64,000 nt of DNA from Pelagerythrobacter aerophilus. Its GTDB lineage: Bacteria > Pseudomonadota > Alphaproteobacteria > Sphingomonadales > Sphingomonadaceae. Each line of letters starts with the position of its first letter. Within the stretch, counting starts at the first letter, position 1. Positions 18,847-31,704 of the stretch are shown here, piece by piece. The stretch spans positions 62,001-126,000 of the forward strand of contig NZ_QXFK01000015.1 in NCBI RefSeq assembly GCF_003581645.1, written 5' to 3'. The notes below the pieces were generated by a model. The model did no database searches. It saw only the letters and a list, made by a program, of their open reading frames with translations, and was not told where the DNA came from. The translations under genes were made by a program, and so were the position numbers.

Positions 18847-19275
18847 TTAGAACGCTTCCCCGCCCTCGCCCGGCTTGAAGCGCACCAGGCGGCTATCCAC
18901 CAGCGCGGCAGTGCGATTGACGACGGCCTGTTGGTAGTCGGGGTCCTTGATCATCTCGAAGAAGGCTGCGCTGTTCGGATATTGCGCAACGAAACCGTCG
19001 TGCCAGCGGCGATCCTCCGGCCCCGTCACCATCGTCTGGAACGCACCGCGCCAAACGATCGTGCCGCCGACACGCCGGAAGATCGGTCCGGAGGTGGCGC
19101 CATATTCCTCGTAGGCACGCCGCCCCGTCCAGCCCTTCTCCGCATGCTCGTGGCCTGCGGGGTATTCCGCCAGATCGCGGTAGAGCAGCAAGTTGAGCAT
19201 ATGGATCGGCTCGTCACGCGGGAGCGCCTTGAAGGCTTCGAAATTCGCGCGGCTGGGATCGATGTAATGGGTCAT
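18847..19275 (-). CDS. DUF1330 domain-containing protein
   Basis: A 142-residue cytosolic protein with the ferredoxin-like (dimeric alpha/beta barrel) pattern of DUF1330: MLNLLLYRDLAEYP, an EEYGATSGPIFRRVGG helix, IVWRGAFQTMVTG and HDGFVAQYPNSAAFFEMI. Members are often linked to lipid or aromatic metabolism but have no set activity. It lies 11 bp downstream of an acyl-CoA ligase gene on the same strand, so probably shares its transcript. Confidence 0.85.
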   Translation of the reverse strand: MTHYIDPSRANFEAFKALPRDEPIHMLNLLLYRDLAEYPAGHEHAEKGWTGRRAYEEYGATSGPIFRRVGGTIVWRGAFQTMVTGPEDRRWHDGFVAQYPNSAAFFEMIKDPDYQQAVVNRTAALVDSRLVRFKPGEGGEAF

Positions 19276-19286
19276 TTGCTACTCCC

Positions 19287-20891
19287 TCATGCCTCCAGTC
19301 GGTAGTCGCCGAACCGCGCGCGCAGGTCCTTCTTGCTGATCTTGCCTGTGGCCGTATGGGGGATTTCGTCGACGAACTCGACGGCGTCGGGCAACCACCA
19401 CTTCGCGACCAGCGGTGTGAGATGCTCCATGATCTCGTCGGCCGTGACATCCTGCCCCGCCTTCTTCACCACGAACAGCACAGGGCGCTCATCCCACTTC
19501 GGGTGCGGAATCCCGATCGCTGCCGCCTCGGCGACCTTTGGATGGCCACAGGCAGCGTTCTCGAGTTCGACCGAGCTGATCCACTCGCCGCCCGACTTGA
19601 TGACGTCTTTCGTGCGGTCCGTCAGTTGCAGCGTGCCGTCCGGGTGGAGAATGCCGACATCGCCGGTATCGAACCAGCCATCGGCAGTCACCGCATCCTC
19701 GTCAGCCTTGAAGTAGCGCTTGATGATCCACGGCCCCCGGATCTGCAGCGCGCCGGCGGTCTTGCCGTCGCGCGGCAATTCCTTCGTCCAGTCGTCGAGA
19801 TCGACGGTCCGCAGTTCCACGCCGAACACCGGGCGGCCCTGACGCGTAACGATCTCGACCTGCTCTTCGAAGGACAGGCTGTCCCAGTCGGGCGTCGGCG
19901 CGCCGACGGTGCCGATGGGGCTGGTTTCGGTCATGCCCCAGGCGTGAGCCACCCGGCTGCCGTTCTTCATCAGGCGTTCGATCATGAAGCGCGGCGCAGC
20001 CGAACCCCCGATGATCGCCTGCTGCAGCTTGGGCAGCGGCGTGCCGGTGGCGTCGCAATGCTGGAACATCGCCAGCCAGACCGTCGGCACACCGGCAGAG
20101 TGAGTAACGCCCTCCCGCTCCAGAAGCTCGCACAAGACGGCCGGATCGTTGACCGCCGAATAGACGAACTTCACTCCCGTTATCGCCCCCGCCCAGGGCA
20201 GGCCCCAACTTGCCGCGTGGAACATCGGCACGACCGGCAGCATCACGCTGCGCGCATCGAAATCGAAGCTGTTCGGCTGAACGCCGGCCATGGCGTGCAG
20301 CATGGTCGAACGGTGCTCGTAGAGAACGCCCTTGGGGTGCCCGGTTGTGCCGCTGGTATAGCAGAGCATGCAGGGATCGCGCTCGTCGACCGCGACCCAG
20401 CTGGTGTCACCGTCGTAGGCGCCGATCCAGTCTTCGAAGCCCAACCCCGCGAACCCGGCCGGCGGATCGTAGCAAACGTAGTGCTCGATCGTGGTCCACT
20501 TCTCGCGCATCTTGTCGACGATCGGCTGGAAGGCTGCGTCGTAGAGCAGCACCCGGTCCTCGGCATGGTTCGCGATGTACTCGAGCTGGTCGTCGAACAG
20601 ACGCGGGTTGATCGTGTGGAGCACGCCGCCGGCCCCTACGGCGCCATACCAGCTCACCAGATGGCGCGAATGGTTCATCGCCAGGGTCGCAACCCGGTCA
20701 CCCTTGCGGATTCCGAGCGCCTGCAGGGCCTGCACCATCTTCAACGCATCGCTCCGCACGCTCGCCCAAGTCGCGCGGGTTTCCGTGCCGTCAGCCCAGT
20801 GCGTTACATGCTCGCGAGGACCGTGTTCGCGGGCGGCGTGGTCGATCAGGTGGGTGACCACGAGGTCCCAGTCCTGCATGGCTCCGAGCAT
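19287..20891 (-). CDS. AMP-forming fatty-acyl-CoA synthetase
   Basis: A 534-residue adenylate-forming enzyme that activates a carboxylic acid, likely a medium- or long-chain fatty acid, to its CoA thioester. The P-loop is YTSGTTGHPKGV, and the A-motifs WGMTETSPIG, GWFDTGDVGIL and DRTKDVIKSGGEWIS follow, with the catalytic lysine in TGKISKKDLR near the C terminus. ATG 20891 is supported by GGAGAG upstream. It heads a two-gene unit with the DUF1330 gene. Chain length specificity cannot be read. Confidence 0.9.
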   Translation of the reverse strand: MLGAMQDWDLVVTHLIDHAAREHGPREHVTHWADGTETRATWASVRSDALKMVQALQALGIRKGDRVATLAMNHSRHLVSWYGAVGAGGVLHTINPRLFDDQLEYIANHAEDRVLLYDAAFQPIVDKMREKWTTIEHYVCYDPPAGFAGLGFEDWIGAYDGDTSWVAVDERDPCMLCYTSGTTGHPKGVLYEHRSTMLHAMAGVQPNSFDFDARSVMLPVVPMFHAASWGLPWAGAITGVKFVYSAVNDPAVLCELLEREGVTHSAGVPTVWLAMFQHCDATGTPLPKLQQAIIGGSAAPRFMIERLMKNGSRVAHAWGMTETSPIGTVGAPTPDWDSLSFEEQVEIVTRQGRPVFGVELRTVDLDDWTKELPRDGKTAGALQIRGPWIIKRYFKADEDAVTADGWFDTGDVGILHPDGTLQLTDRTKDVIKSGGEWISSVELENAACGHPKVAEAAAIGIPHPKWDERPVLFVVKKAGQDVTADEIMEHLTPLVAKWWLPDAVEFVDEIPHTATGKISKKDLRARFGDYRLEA

Positions 20892-21317
20892 CGGCGTTTC
20901 TCTCCCGTTCAATTTCTCTTTGCCACTTTCATGCCGCCGCTTGCGCGGCTTGGCAATCGGCGGCAGGCGGGACGAATGAATCCATTCCAGCAATCGAAGT
21001 TTTATCTGGTCGAGCACCTGCATCTCGCGAGGGACGCGCTGCACATCTATGTCGCGCTGATCGTCCTGTTCGGATCGTGCATCCTGTTCGGATGGAAGGT
21101 GCACCAGTGGAAGCCGTGGCTGCTGGTGCTGCTCGCCGCGGTCGTGGGCGAGGTGCTCGATATTCGGGAAATGCCCGGCCCGTTCGAGAGCGCCATCGGG
21201 CGCGAGAACGTGAAGGACATTCTCAACACGATGGCTGTTCCGACCATCTTGCTGATCGCGGCGCGTTACACGAAGCTCTTCACCCGGCCCCAGACGACCG
21301 CCGACGCGGCCCGGGAC

Positions 21318-24887
<3,570 letters not shown>

Positions 24888-24961
24888 CGCCCGCAATATG
24901 CGGGTCGCAGCGGGATTCGCCAAGGCAGAGCTCGACGCTTTCCCCATTCATCCGGATAACG

Positions 24962-25441
24962 TCAGAGCAGCGCCTCGATATCCTTCGCGATCGCGTCCGG
25001 CTTGTCCGTGGGTGCATAGCGACGCACCACATTTCCCTCACGGTCGATCAGGAACTTGGTGAAGTTCCACTTGATCGCTTTCGAGCCCATCAGTCCGGGC
25101 GCTTCCTTCTTCAGCCAGTCGAACAGCGGCGACGCGTCGTCGCCGTTCACGTCGACCTTTGCCATCAGGGGAAAGGTGACGCCGAAGTTCAGCTTGCAGA
25201 ACTCGGCGATTTCGTCGGCGCTGCCGGGTTCCTGCGCTCCGAACTGGTTGCACGGGAAGCCGAGCACCTCGAACCCGCGATCGACATAGTCCTCATAGAG
25301 CTTCTCCAGCCCTTCGTATTGCGGTGTGAATCCGCATTTGCTGGCGGTGTTGACCACCAGCAGCACCTTGCCGAGCTTGTCCTTCAGGTCGAGCGTCTCG
25401 CCCCGGTTCGTGGTCACGGTGAAATCGGCGATCGTGGTCAT
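24962..25441 (-). CDS. glutathione peroxidase (cysteine type)
   Basis: A 159-residue thioredoxin-fold peroxidase. The active-site cysteine is C36 in [12 protein letters not shown], with the tetrad Gln in [12 protein letters not shown] and Trp/Asn in WNFTKFL near residues 125-126. There is no selenocysteine. Cysteine types of this family often use thioredoxin rather than glutathione. There is no signal peptide, so it is cytosolic. It lies 51 bp from the next minus-strand gene upstream, which has a stress-like promoter element. Confidence 0.92.
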   Translation of the reverse strand: MTTIADFTVTTNRGETLDLKDKLGKVLLVVNTASKCGFTPQYEGLEKLYEDYVDRGFEVLGFPCNQFGAQEPGSADEIAEFCKLNFGVTFPLMAKVDVNGDDASPLFDWLKKEAPGLMGSKAIKWNFTKFLIDREGNVVRRYAPTDKPDAIAKDIEALL

Positions 25442-25492
25442 GCGGCTGGCCTCCCTGCTACGTGCTCCGACATACCACGCCGCGGGGCGCGA

Positions 25493-25768
25493 TCATCCCG
25501 GAAAGTCGCTCCGCGCCGCCAGCGCTTCGATTTCAGCGCGCTCCAGCTTGTGGTCGCCCGCCTTCTGGATGACGAAGTCCCCGCGCCGCTCGGGCGGATA
25601 GGCCATAACTTCCGCCACCATCTCGGCGAGCGTACCGCGGCGCAGGCCCTTGGCGCCGTCGAGTATACCCTGCCCGTCATGAGCGGTGTGGATCGATGCG
25701 CGATCGTCCCACTGAATGCCCTCCTGGTGGGTCTCGGCGGCTTTGAACGTGCTGGGATGATCGGTCAT
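25493..25768 (-). CDS. small hydrophilic protein of unknown function
   Basis: A 91-residue acidic protein with no signal or membrane segment. It has a conserved-looking core HTAHDGQGILDGAKGLRRG and a C-terminal helix, YPPERRGDFVIQKAGDH. ATG 25768 has a strong AGGAGGA site 8 nt upstream. The gene follows lolD after a 49-bp gap that holds a near-consensus EcfG element. I do not recognise the family. Confidence 0.78.
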   Translation of the reverse strand: MTDHPSTFKAAETHQEGIQWDDRASIHTAHDGQGILDGAKGLRRGTLAEMVAEVMAYPPERRGDFVIQKAGDHKLERAEIEALAARSDFPG

Positions 25769-25791
25769 GCGGGTCCTCCTTCTGCATGACC

Positions 25792-25816
25792 AACGTCCGA
25801 AACGGGCGCGGGGTCC
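25792..25816 (-). promoter_or_regulatory. near-consensus EcfG-type promoter
   Basis: On the minus strand GGACC (25816-25812) and CGTT (25795-25792) are 16 bp apart. One base differs from the GGAAC consensus. The element is placed to start transcription about 18 nt before the ribosome site and ATG of the 91-residue protein, independent of lolD upstream. Confidence 0.4.
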
Positions 25817-25817
25817 G

Positions 25818-26492
25818 TTACTCGAGCTTGCCTTCGTGCAGGCGAAGGACGCGGTCCATCTTGCCCGCCAGCCGCTCGTTGTGCGTCGCCACCAATGCCG
25901 CACTTCCCTCGCCGCGCACGAGTTCGAGGAACTGCGCGAGCACACGGTCCGCGGTGTGCTCGTCGAGATTGCCGGTCGGCTCGTCCGCCAGCACCAGCGT
26001 CGGGCGGTTGGCCAGCGCGCGGGCCACGGCGACGCGCTGCTGCTCGCCGCCCGAAAGCTGGCTCGGACGATGGTCGAGCCGCTGTGAAAGGCCCAGCGCG
26101 CCGAGCAGCTCGCGCGCCCTCGTGGTCGCATCGTCCCGCCCACTTCCGGCGACCAGCTGCGGCAGCATCACGTTCTCCTCGGCATTGAAGTCGGCCAGGA
26201 GGTGATGAAACTGATAGACGAAGCCGAGATGCTCGCGCCGGACGCGCGTCCGGCCGTCGGACGGCAGCGTGCTTGCGGGAGTGCCGGCGATCTCGATCGA
26301 GCCCCCGAAGCCGCCTTCCAGCAGTCCCACCGCCTGAAGCATCGTCGACTTGCCCGAGCCCGACGGGCCGAGCAATGCGACGATCTCGCCGGGCTGAATC
26401 TCGAGATCGATGCCGCGCAGCACATCGATGCGTTCGCCGCCCTGTTCGAAGCTGCGCGTCAGGTTCTTGAGGCGAACGACGGGGTTACTCAT
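25818..26492 (-). CDS. lolD: lipoprotein-releasing ABC transporter ATP-binding protein
   Basis: A 224-residue ABC ATPase that powers release of lipoproteins from the inner membrane to LolA. Walker A is GPSGSGKST (42-50), the signature is [15 protein letters not shown] (146-160), Walker B is LVLADE (166-171). ATG 26492 overlaps the permease gene stop by 8 nt. The pairing with a single LolC/E-type permease is the common alphaproteobacterial arrangement. Confidence 0.92.
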   Translation of the reverse strand: MSNPVVRLKNLTRSFEQGGERIDVLRGIDLEIQPGEIVALLGPSGSGKSTMLQAVGLLEGGFGGSIEIAGTPASTLPSDGRTRVRREHLGFVYQFHHLLADFNAEENVMLPQLVAGSGRDDATTRARELLGALGLSQRLDHRPSQLSGGEQQRVAVARALANRPTLVLADEPTGNLDEHTADRVLAQFLELVRGEGSAALVATHNERLAGKMDRVLRLHEGKLE

Positions 26493-27726
26493 AGCGCAGC
26501 ACCTGCACGGGATCGGTGCTCGCCGCCTTGTAGGCCGGGTAGAGCGTTGCAAGGAAGCTCAGCACCAGGGCGAGGGCAACGATGCCTGTGACCTCCAACG
26601 GATCGACGCGCGCGGGCAGCATTGAAAGGAAACGGATCGAGGGATCCCACAGATTCTGTCCCGTCACGACTTCGATCACCTTCACGATCTGCTGGCGGAA
26701 GGCGAGCACGAGAAAGCCGAGCGCCAGGCCAGCCGCAGTCCCGATCGCGCCGACCGTAAAACCAGTGGTGACGAAGATCTTGAGCAGGCTGCGCCGGGTA
26801 GCACCCATCGTGCGCATGATCGCGATGTCCCTGGTCTTTGCGCGCACGAGCATGACCAGGCTCGAAAGAATGTTGAACGCGGCAACCAGCACCATGAAAC
26901 TCAAGGCAAAGAACATGGCCACGCGTTCGACCTGCAAGGCCTCGAACAGGGTCGAGTTGATGGTCTTCCAGTCATTCACGACGGCGCGGCCGGCAAGATT
27001 GCGTTCCACAGGTGCCATGATCTCTTCGACCCGGTCGGCGTCGGTGGTCTTTACCTCGATCATGCCGACCGTGTCGCCAAGGAGCAGCAATCGCTGCGCC
27101 TCCTGCATCGGCATGACGACGAATTTCTGGTCGTAGTCATAGATCCCGATCTCGAAGATCGCCGCGACGCGATAGCCGATCTGCCGCGGCATCGTGCCGA
27201 ACGGCGTAGCGCGCCCTTCGGGATTGATGATGGTGATCGTCTCGCCGAGGCGCACGCCGATGTTTTCCGCCAGACGCGCGCCGATCGCGACATTGCGTTC
27301 GCCCGCCTTGAGTTCGGAGAGATTGCCCACGACCACGTTGGGTGCGAGCCGGTCGATATCCGTCTGCGTATTGCCGCGCACCAGGATCGCCTCGACCCGG
27401 CCGTTAAAACTCACCAGCAGCGGCTGTTCGATCAGCGGAGAGGCATGCACGACGCCCGGCGTTTCGCGGATGTCCTCCAGCACGCTCTCCCAATTATCGA
27501 GCCGGCCGCCGTATGCCTGCACGATGGCATGGCCATTGAGCCCCACGATCTTGTCGAGCAGCTCGGCGCGAAAGCCGTTCATCACGCTCATCACGATCAC
27601 CAGCATCGCGACGCTGAGCATGACGACGCCGACACTGATGCCGGCAACCAGCGCGATGAACGCCTCGCCCCGTCCCGGCAGCAGGTATCGCTTGGCGATG
27701 GTTCGTTCGAATAGGGAGAGGATCAA
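26485..27726 (-). CDS. lipoprotein-releasing ABC transporter permease (LolC/E family)
   Basis: A 413-residue inner-membrane subunit with an N-terminal helix ([22 protein letters not shown]), a large periplasmic MacB-like domain and three C-terminal helices ending near [21 protein letters not shown]. It moves outer-membrane lipoproteins with LolD, whose gene overlaps its stop. The start is TTG 27726, giving a typical [18 protein letters not shown] terminus; no better start is close and its ribosome site is weak. One permease gene, probably forming a homodimer. Confidence 0.9.
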   Translation of the reverse strand: MILSLFERTIAKRYLLPGRGEAFIALVAGISVGVVMLSVAMLVIVMSVMNGFRAELLDKIVGLNGHAIVQAYGGRLDNWESVLEDIRETPGVVHASPLIEQPLLVSFNGRVEAILVRGNTQTDIDRLAPNVVVGNLSELKAGERNVAIGARLAENIGVRLGETITIINPEGRATPFGTMPRQIGYRVAAIFEIGIYDYDQKFVVMPMQEAQRLLLLGDTVGMIEVKTTDADRVEEIMAPVERNLAGRAVVNDWKTINSTLFEALQVERVAMFFALSFMVLVAAFNILSSLVMLVRAKTRDIAIMRTMGATRRSLLKIFVTTGFTVGAIGTAAGLALGFLVLAFRQQIVKVIEVVTGQNLWDPSIRFLSMLPARVDPLEVTGIVALALVLSFLATLYPAYKAASTDPVQVLRYE

Positions 27727-27893
27727 GGCGAGCGATCTCGTCGGTTCTGAGGTGTGGCGCAGCTTTAGGCACCCTTTCCTGTCTGCGCAATGAAATCCCC
27801 GGGACGCCCGGCTGGCCGAAGCGCCCCTTGTAATCGGGCTGCAACATCGCCATTGAGCGCCCCGAGACGCGCGCAAACCCGGATCGCATCCAC

Positions 27894-29360
27894 ATGAACC
27901 TCACTCACCCGTTCCGCGACGAGGACGGCGACAAGCTCCGCGAGGAGTGCGGCGTCTTCGGAGCCGTCAACGCAGCGGACGCTGCCGCCGCGACCGCGCT
28001 CGGCCTCCATGCACTGCAGCACCGCGGGCAGGAAGCGGCCGGCATCATCAGCTTCGACGGCGGCGAATTCTACCAGCGCCGCGGGCTCGGCCACGTGGCG
28101 GAGAATTTTTCTTCCAGCGAGGCGATCGCGGAACTGCCGGGTTTCATGGCCGCCGGCCACGTCCGCTATTCCACTACCGGCGGGTCGGGCATGCGGAACA
28201 TCCAGCCGCTCTACGCAGATCTTGCCAGCGGCGGCTTCGCCGTGGCGCACAACGGCAATATCTCGAATGCCGGCACGCTGCGTCAGGAACTTGTGAGCAA
28301 GGGCGCGATCTTCCAGTCCACGTCCGACACCGAAGTCATCATCCACCTCGTCGCTACCAGCCGCTATCCGACGATGATCGATCGCCTGATCGATGCGCTG
28401 CGCCTGATCGAGGGCGCCTACGCCCTGGTCGTGATGACACCAGAGGGAATGATCGCCTGCCGCGACCCGCTCGGTATCCGGCCGCTCGTGATGGGCAAGA
28501 TGGGCGACGCGACCGTGTTCGCCAGCGAGACGGTGGCGCTCGACATCGTCGGCGCCGAATTCGTGCGCCAGGTCGAACCGGGCGAACTGGTGAAGGTCGA
28601 TTTCGACGGTAACGTGGATTCGCTCCATCCTTTCGGTGCACGCGGTTCGCGGCCGTGCATTTTCGAACACGTCTATTTCAGCCGTCCCGATTCGATCTTC
28701 GACGGGCGCAGCGTCTATGCCGCGCGCAAGGCGATCGGGGAGCAGCTCGCGATCGAAAGCCCGGTAGAGGCGGATCTCGTCGTGCCTGTGCCCGACAGCG
28801 GCGTGCCCGCAGCGATCGGCTATGCCCAGCAATCGGGCGTGCCGTTCGAACTCGGCATCATTCGCAGCCACTACGTCGGGCGGACCTTCATCCAGCCGAG
28901 CGACGGCGCGCGCCATTCGAGCGTGAAGCGCAAGCACAACGCCAACCGCGCGCTGGTCGAAGGAAAGCGCATCGTGCTGATCGACGATTCGATCGTGCGC
29001 GGCACGACCAGCCTGAAGATCGTGGAGATGATGCGCGAGGCAGGTGCGGCCGAAGTCCACTTCCGCGTCGCCAGCCCGCCCACCGCGCATTCATGCTTCT
29101 ATGGCGTCGATACGCCCGAACGCTCGAAGTTGCTCGCAGCGCGCATGGAAATCGAGCCGATGCGCGAGTTCATCAAAGCCGACAGCCTCGCGTTCGTCTC
29201 GATCGACGGACTCTATCGCGCAGTAGGCCACGACGCCCGCAACACGGCGTGCCCGCAGTTCTGCGATGCCTGCTTCACCGGCGACTACCCCACCCCGCTG
29301 ACCGATCTCGCCACGCGTGAGCATCGAGAGGCGCAGCTTCCGTTCGACAAGGTCGCCTGA
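27894..29360 (+). CDS. purF: amidophosphoribosyltransferase
   Basis: A 488-residue enzyme that commits PRPP to purine synthesis. The N-terminal nucleophile glutaminase Cys is C19 in EECGVFGA, so the first 18 residues are probably removed as a propeptide. The PRPP loop is VLIDDSIVRGTTS near the C-terminal third, and CPQFCDACFTG is the iron-sulfur ligand region of the B. subtilis-type enzyme. It is divergent from lolC/E across 167 bp and overlaps the following SDR gene by 1 nt (TGATG). Confidence 0.95.
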   Translation: MNLTHPFRDEDGDKLREECGVFGAVNAADAAAATALGLHALQHRGQEAAGIISFDGGEFYQRRGLGHVAENFSSSEAIAELPGFMAAGHVRYSTTGGSGMRNIQPLYADLASGGFAVAHNGNISNAGTLRQELVSKGAIFQSTSDTEVIIHLVATSRYPTMIDRLIDALRLIEGAYALVVMTPEGMIACRDPLGIRPLVMGKMGDATVFASETVALDIVGAEFVRQVEPGELVKVDFDGNVDSLHPFGARGSRPCIFEHVYFSRPDSIFDGRSVYAARKAIGEQLAIESPVEADLVVPVPDSGVPAAIGYAQQSGVPFELGIIRSHYVGRTFIQPSDGARHSSVKRKHNANRALVEGKRIVLIDDSIVRGTTSLKIVEMMREAGAAEVHFRVASPPTAHSCFYGVDTPERSKLLAARMEIEPMREFIKADSLAFVSIDGLYRAVGHDARNTACPQFCDACFTGDYPTPLTDLATREHREAQLPFDKVA

Positions 29361-30082
29361 TGTCCGACGCCAAGCCTCTCGAAGGGCGCATTGCGCTCGT
29401 CACCGGCGCGAGCCGCGGGATCGGCGCGGCGACGGCGGTAGCGTTGGCAAAGGACGGTGCGCATGTCGTCCTTACCGGACGTGACGTGCGCGCGCTCGAG
29501 CAAGTCGAGGATGCGATCCACGACATCGGCGGCAACGCGACGATCGCACCGCTCGACCTGACCGAACAGGACGGGATCGCACGCCTCGCCTCCGCGGTCG
29601 CCAGCCGGTGGGACAAGCTCGATATCCTCGTAATCTCAGCCGCTTACATGCCCACGCTGACCCCGGTCACTCAGATCGAGCCCAAGCAATTCGGGCAGGC
29701 GGTTACTATCAACCTTCTCGCGACCCAGGCCTTGCTCGCCGCGTTCGACCCGCTGCTGAAGCGCAGCGACGGTGCGCGTGTCGTCGGGCTGACAAGCAGC
29801 GTCGGGTCGCAGCCGCGAGCGTTCTGGTCGGCCTATGGCTCGACCAAGGCGGCGTTCGAATCGCTGCTCGACAGCTATGCCGAGGAAGTGCGCAAGCTCG
29901 GCGATATCCGCGTTGCCATCGTCGATCCGGGTGCCACCCGCACCGCGATGCGCGCCAAGGCCTATCCTGGCGAGGATCCTCAAACCGTAAAGCATCCCGA
30001 AGTCGTGGGCGAACGGATCGCTGCGCTCGTCACCGAAGGCTTCGAGACGCGCCATCGCGAGCGCGTGGTTAATCCGGCTTAA
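29360..30082 (+). CDS. SDR family oxidoreductase
   Basis: A 240-residue classical short-chain dehydrogenase. The cofactor loop is TGASRGIGAATA near residue 16, ISAAYMP replaces the usual NNAG strand, and the catalytic Tyr/Lys lie in AYGSTKAAF with Ser in GLTSSVGSQ. The stop of purF overlaps its ATG. The substrate is unknown; co-transcription with purF is an established habit in sphingomonads but does not reveal its role. Confidence 0.85.
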   Translation: MSDAKPLEGRIALVTGASRGIGAATAVALAKDGAHVVLTGRDVRALEQVEDAIHDIGGNATIAPLDLTEQDGIARLASAVASRWDKLDILVISAAYMPTLTPVTQIEPKQFGQAVTINLLATQALLAAFDPLLKRSDGARVVGLTSSVGSQPRAFWSAYGSTKAAFESLLDSYAEEVRKLGDIRVAIVDPGATRTAMRAKAYPGEDPQTVKHPEVVGERIAALVTEGFETRHRERVVNPA

Positions 30083-30179
30083 CCCTGTCCGATAACCCGC
30101 TGGAAAGCAGGCTAGGTCAGCTTTCCCGAGCGCCCGCGCGCGACGCGTGGCGCAGGCTCGTAGGGAAAGGAACCAGGCG

Positions 30180-30530
30180 ATGACGGTGCAATCTTCCGGA
30201 CGCTATTCGGTCGCCGCGCAGGAGGACCGCTGCGCGCCGCGCACCAAGCTGACGATCCCCGCACAGCTCCGCGCTTCCGGGGGCCGTGCCTTCCAGACGG
30301 TCGTCCACGATCTGTCGATCTCCGGCTTTTCCGCAGCGGCGATCAACCGCATGCACCCGGGGCAGGTGTGCTGGGTGACGCTGCCCGGGCTCGGCGCACT
30401 GCAGGCCGAAGTGATCTGGTGGGACAACTGCCAGGTCGGCTGCGCTTTTGCCGAGCTGCTGAGCCCGATCGTCCACGACAACATTGTCAGCAAGCACCAC
30501 AGCGGCGGAGTCTACCGCAGCGCCTGCTGA
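30180..30530 (+). CDS. PilZ domain protein
   Basis: A 116-residue single-domain PilZ protein. Both cyclic-di-GMP motifs are present: RCAPR (RxxxR) near residue 18 and DLSISG (D/NxSxxG) near residue 42. It should bind c-di-GMP and act as an effector for motility, biofilm or envelope functions. AGGAA precedes the ATG. It follows the SDR gene after 97 bp and converges on the serine hydrolase gene 5 bp away. Confidence 0.88.
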   Translation: MTVQSSGRYSVAAQEDRCAPRTKLTIPAQLRASGGRAFQTVVHDLSISGFSAAAINRMHPGQVCWVTLPGLGALQAEVIWWDNCQVGCAFAELLSPIVHDNIVSKHHSGGVYRSAC

Positions 30531-30535
30531 GCGTA

Positions 30536-31699
30536 TCAATCGGCCGCGGCGATCTTCTGCACGAGACCGCCCCACTGGAGCCGCAGGTCGCGGCTCGACG
30601 CCACCGGCCAGTTGCTGACAACGGCCACCACCAAGCGGTCCTCCGGCACGATCGTGATCGCCTGGCCGAAAATTCCCTGCGCGCCGTAGGCGCTGGGGTA
30701 CGTCCACCACTGGTATCCGTAGCCGAAGCCCGGCGTGTCGAACGCCACCTGTCGCCCGGTCGCCTCGGCGAACCAGCCCTGTGGCACGACGCCTTCGCCG
30801 CCTTCGAGCACGAACTGGCCGAAGCGCGCGTAGTCCGACAGGCGCAGCGACAGGCAGCACCCACCGATGTTGCCGCCGGTCAGATCGGTCATCCAGAACA
30901 GGTCGCCCGAGAAGCCTGCCGGATCGACGACCTTCTCCTTGGCGTAGTCGGCGAGGCTCCGGCCAGTGGCTTCCTCCACCAGCACGCCGAGCAGGTTGGT
31001 CTCGAGCGTCTTGTAGACCCACTTCTCGCCCGCAGGTGCCTCGCGCTCCAACGTGCGCGCATATGTCACCGCCTGCGATTCACCAGGAACGGGCGCGACG
31101 GTGAGCATCTTCGCCACGTCGCTGTTCGGATCGGTGTAGTCCTCGTTCCACTTTACGCCTGAGGTCATCGTAGCAAGCTGCTCGACGCTTACGCCTTCGT
31201 ACGCCGTTCCGGCCAGCTTCGGGATATAACGGGTGACCGGATCGTCCATGCTCGCGATCAGCCCGTCTGCCACAGCCGCACCTAGCAAGGTCGAAGTGAA
31301 ACTCTTAGCGACCGAGAAGCTGGTCCAGCGCTGCTTCGGCCCGAAGCCGAGGCCATACTTCTCGTAACGGACCTTGCCCTCATCGATCACCATAATTCCC
31401 GCGGCATTGCTGGAGGCGAGAAAGGCATCGACCGCTGCGGCGGTTTCGGCGGGCAGTGGCGAGCCGGCAGGCAGCTCGCGTACATCGCCGGCACTGGTTG
31501 CCTCAATGCCTGCGAAGAAGTCTTCCATTCGCCGGAAGCGATCGGTACGTGTCGCGGCGTCCCAGAAAAGGACCTGCTGGTCCTGCAGCGCGATCGTTTC
31601 GGAGGGCTGGGTCGGATAGACCTCCAGCCGATCCGCAACGGGCGCGCTCGCGCAGCTCGCCAGCAGCGCCGCCGCCAGCGCGATCCCGAATATCCGCAT
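30536..31699 (-). CDS. serine hydrolase lipoprotein (class C beta-lactamase/esterase family)
   Basis: A 387-residue protein with lipoprotein signal (lipobox LLASC, Cys16) and a beta-lactamase/transpeptidase fold. The nucleophile motif S129-VAK132 (SxxK) is visible in WTSFSVAKSF. The second Tyr motif is not the usual YxN, so activity may be that of a D-alanyl carboxypeptidase or esterase. Its ATG lies 5 bp after the CFA synthase stop, so the two genes are probably one transcript. Confidence 0.85.
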   Translation of the reverse strand: MRIFGIALAAALLASCASAPVADRLEVYPTQPSETIALQDQQVLFWDAATRTDRFRRMEDFFAGIEATSAGDVRELPAGSPLPAETAAAVDAFLASSNAAGIMVIDEGKVRYEKYGLGFGPKQRWTSFSVAKSFTSTLLGAAVADGLIASMDDPVTRYIPKLAGTAYEGVSVEQLATMTSGVKWNEDYTDPNSDVAKMLTVAPVPGESQAVTYARTLEREAPAGEKWVYKTLETNLLGVLVEEATGRSLADYAKEKVVDPAGFSGDLFWMTDLTGGNIGGCCLSLRLSDYARFGQFVLEGGEGVVPQGWFAEATGRQVAFDTPGFGYGYQWWTYPSAYGAQGIFGQAITIVPEDRLVVAVVSNWPVASSRDLRLQWGGLVQKIAAAD

Positions 31700-31704
31700 T
31701 CCCC

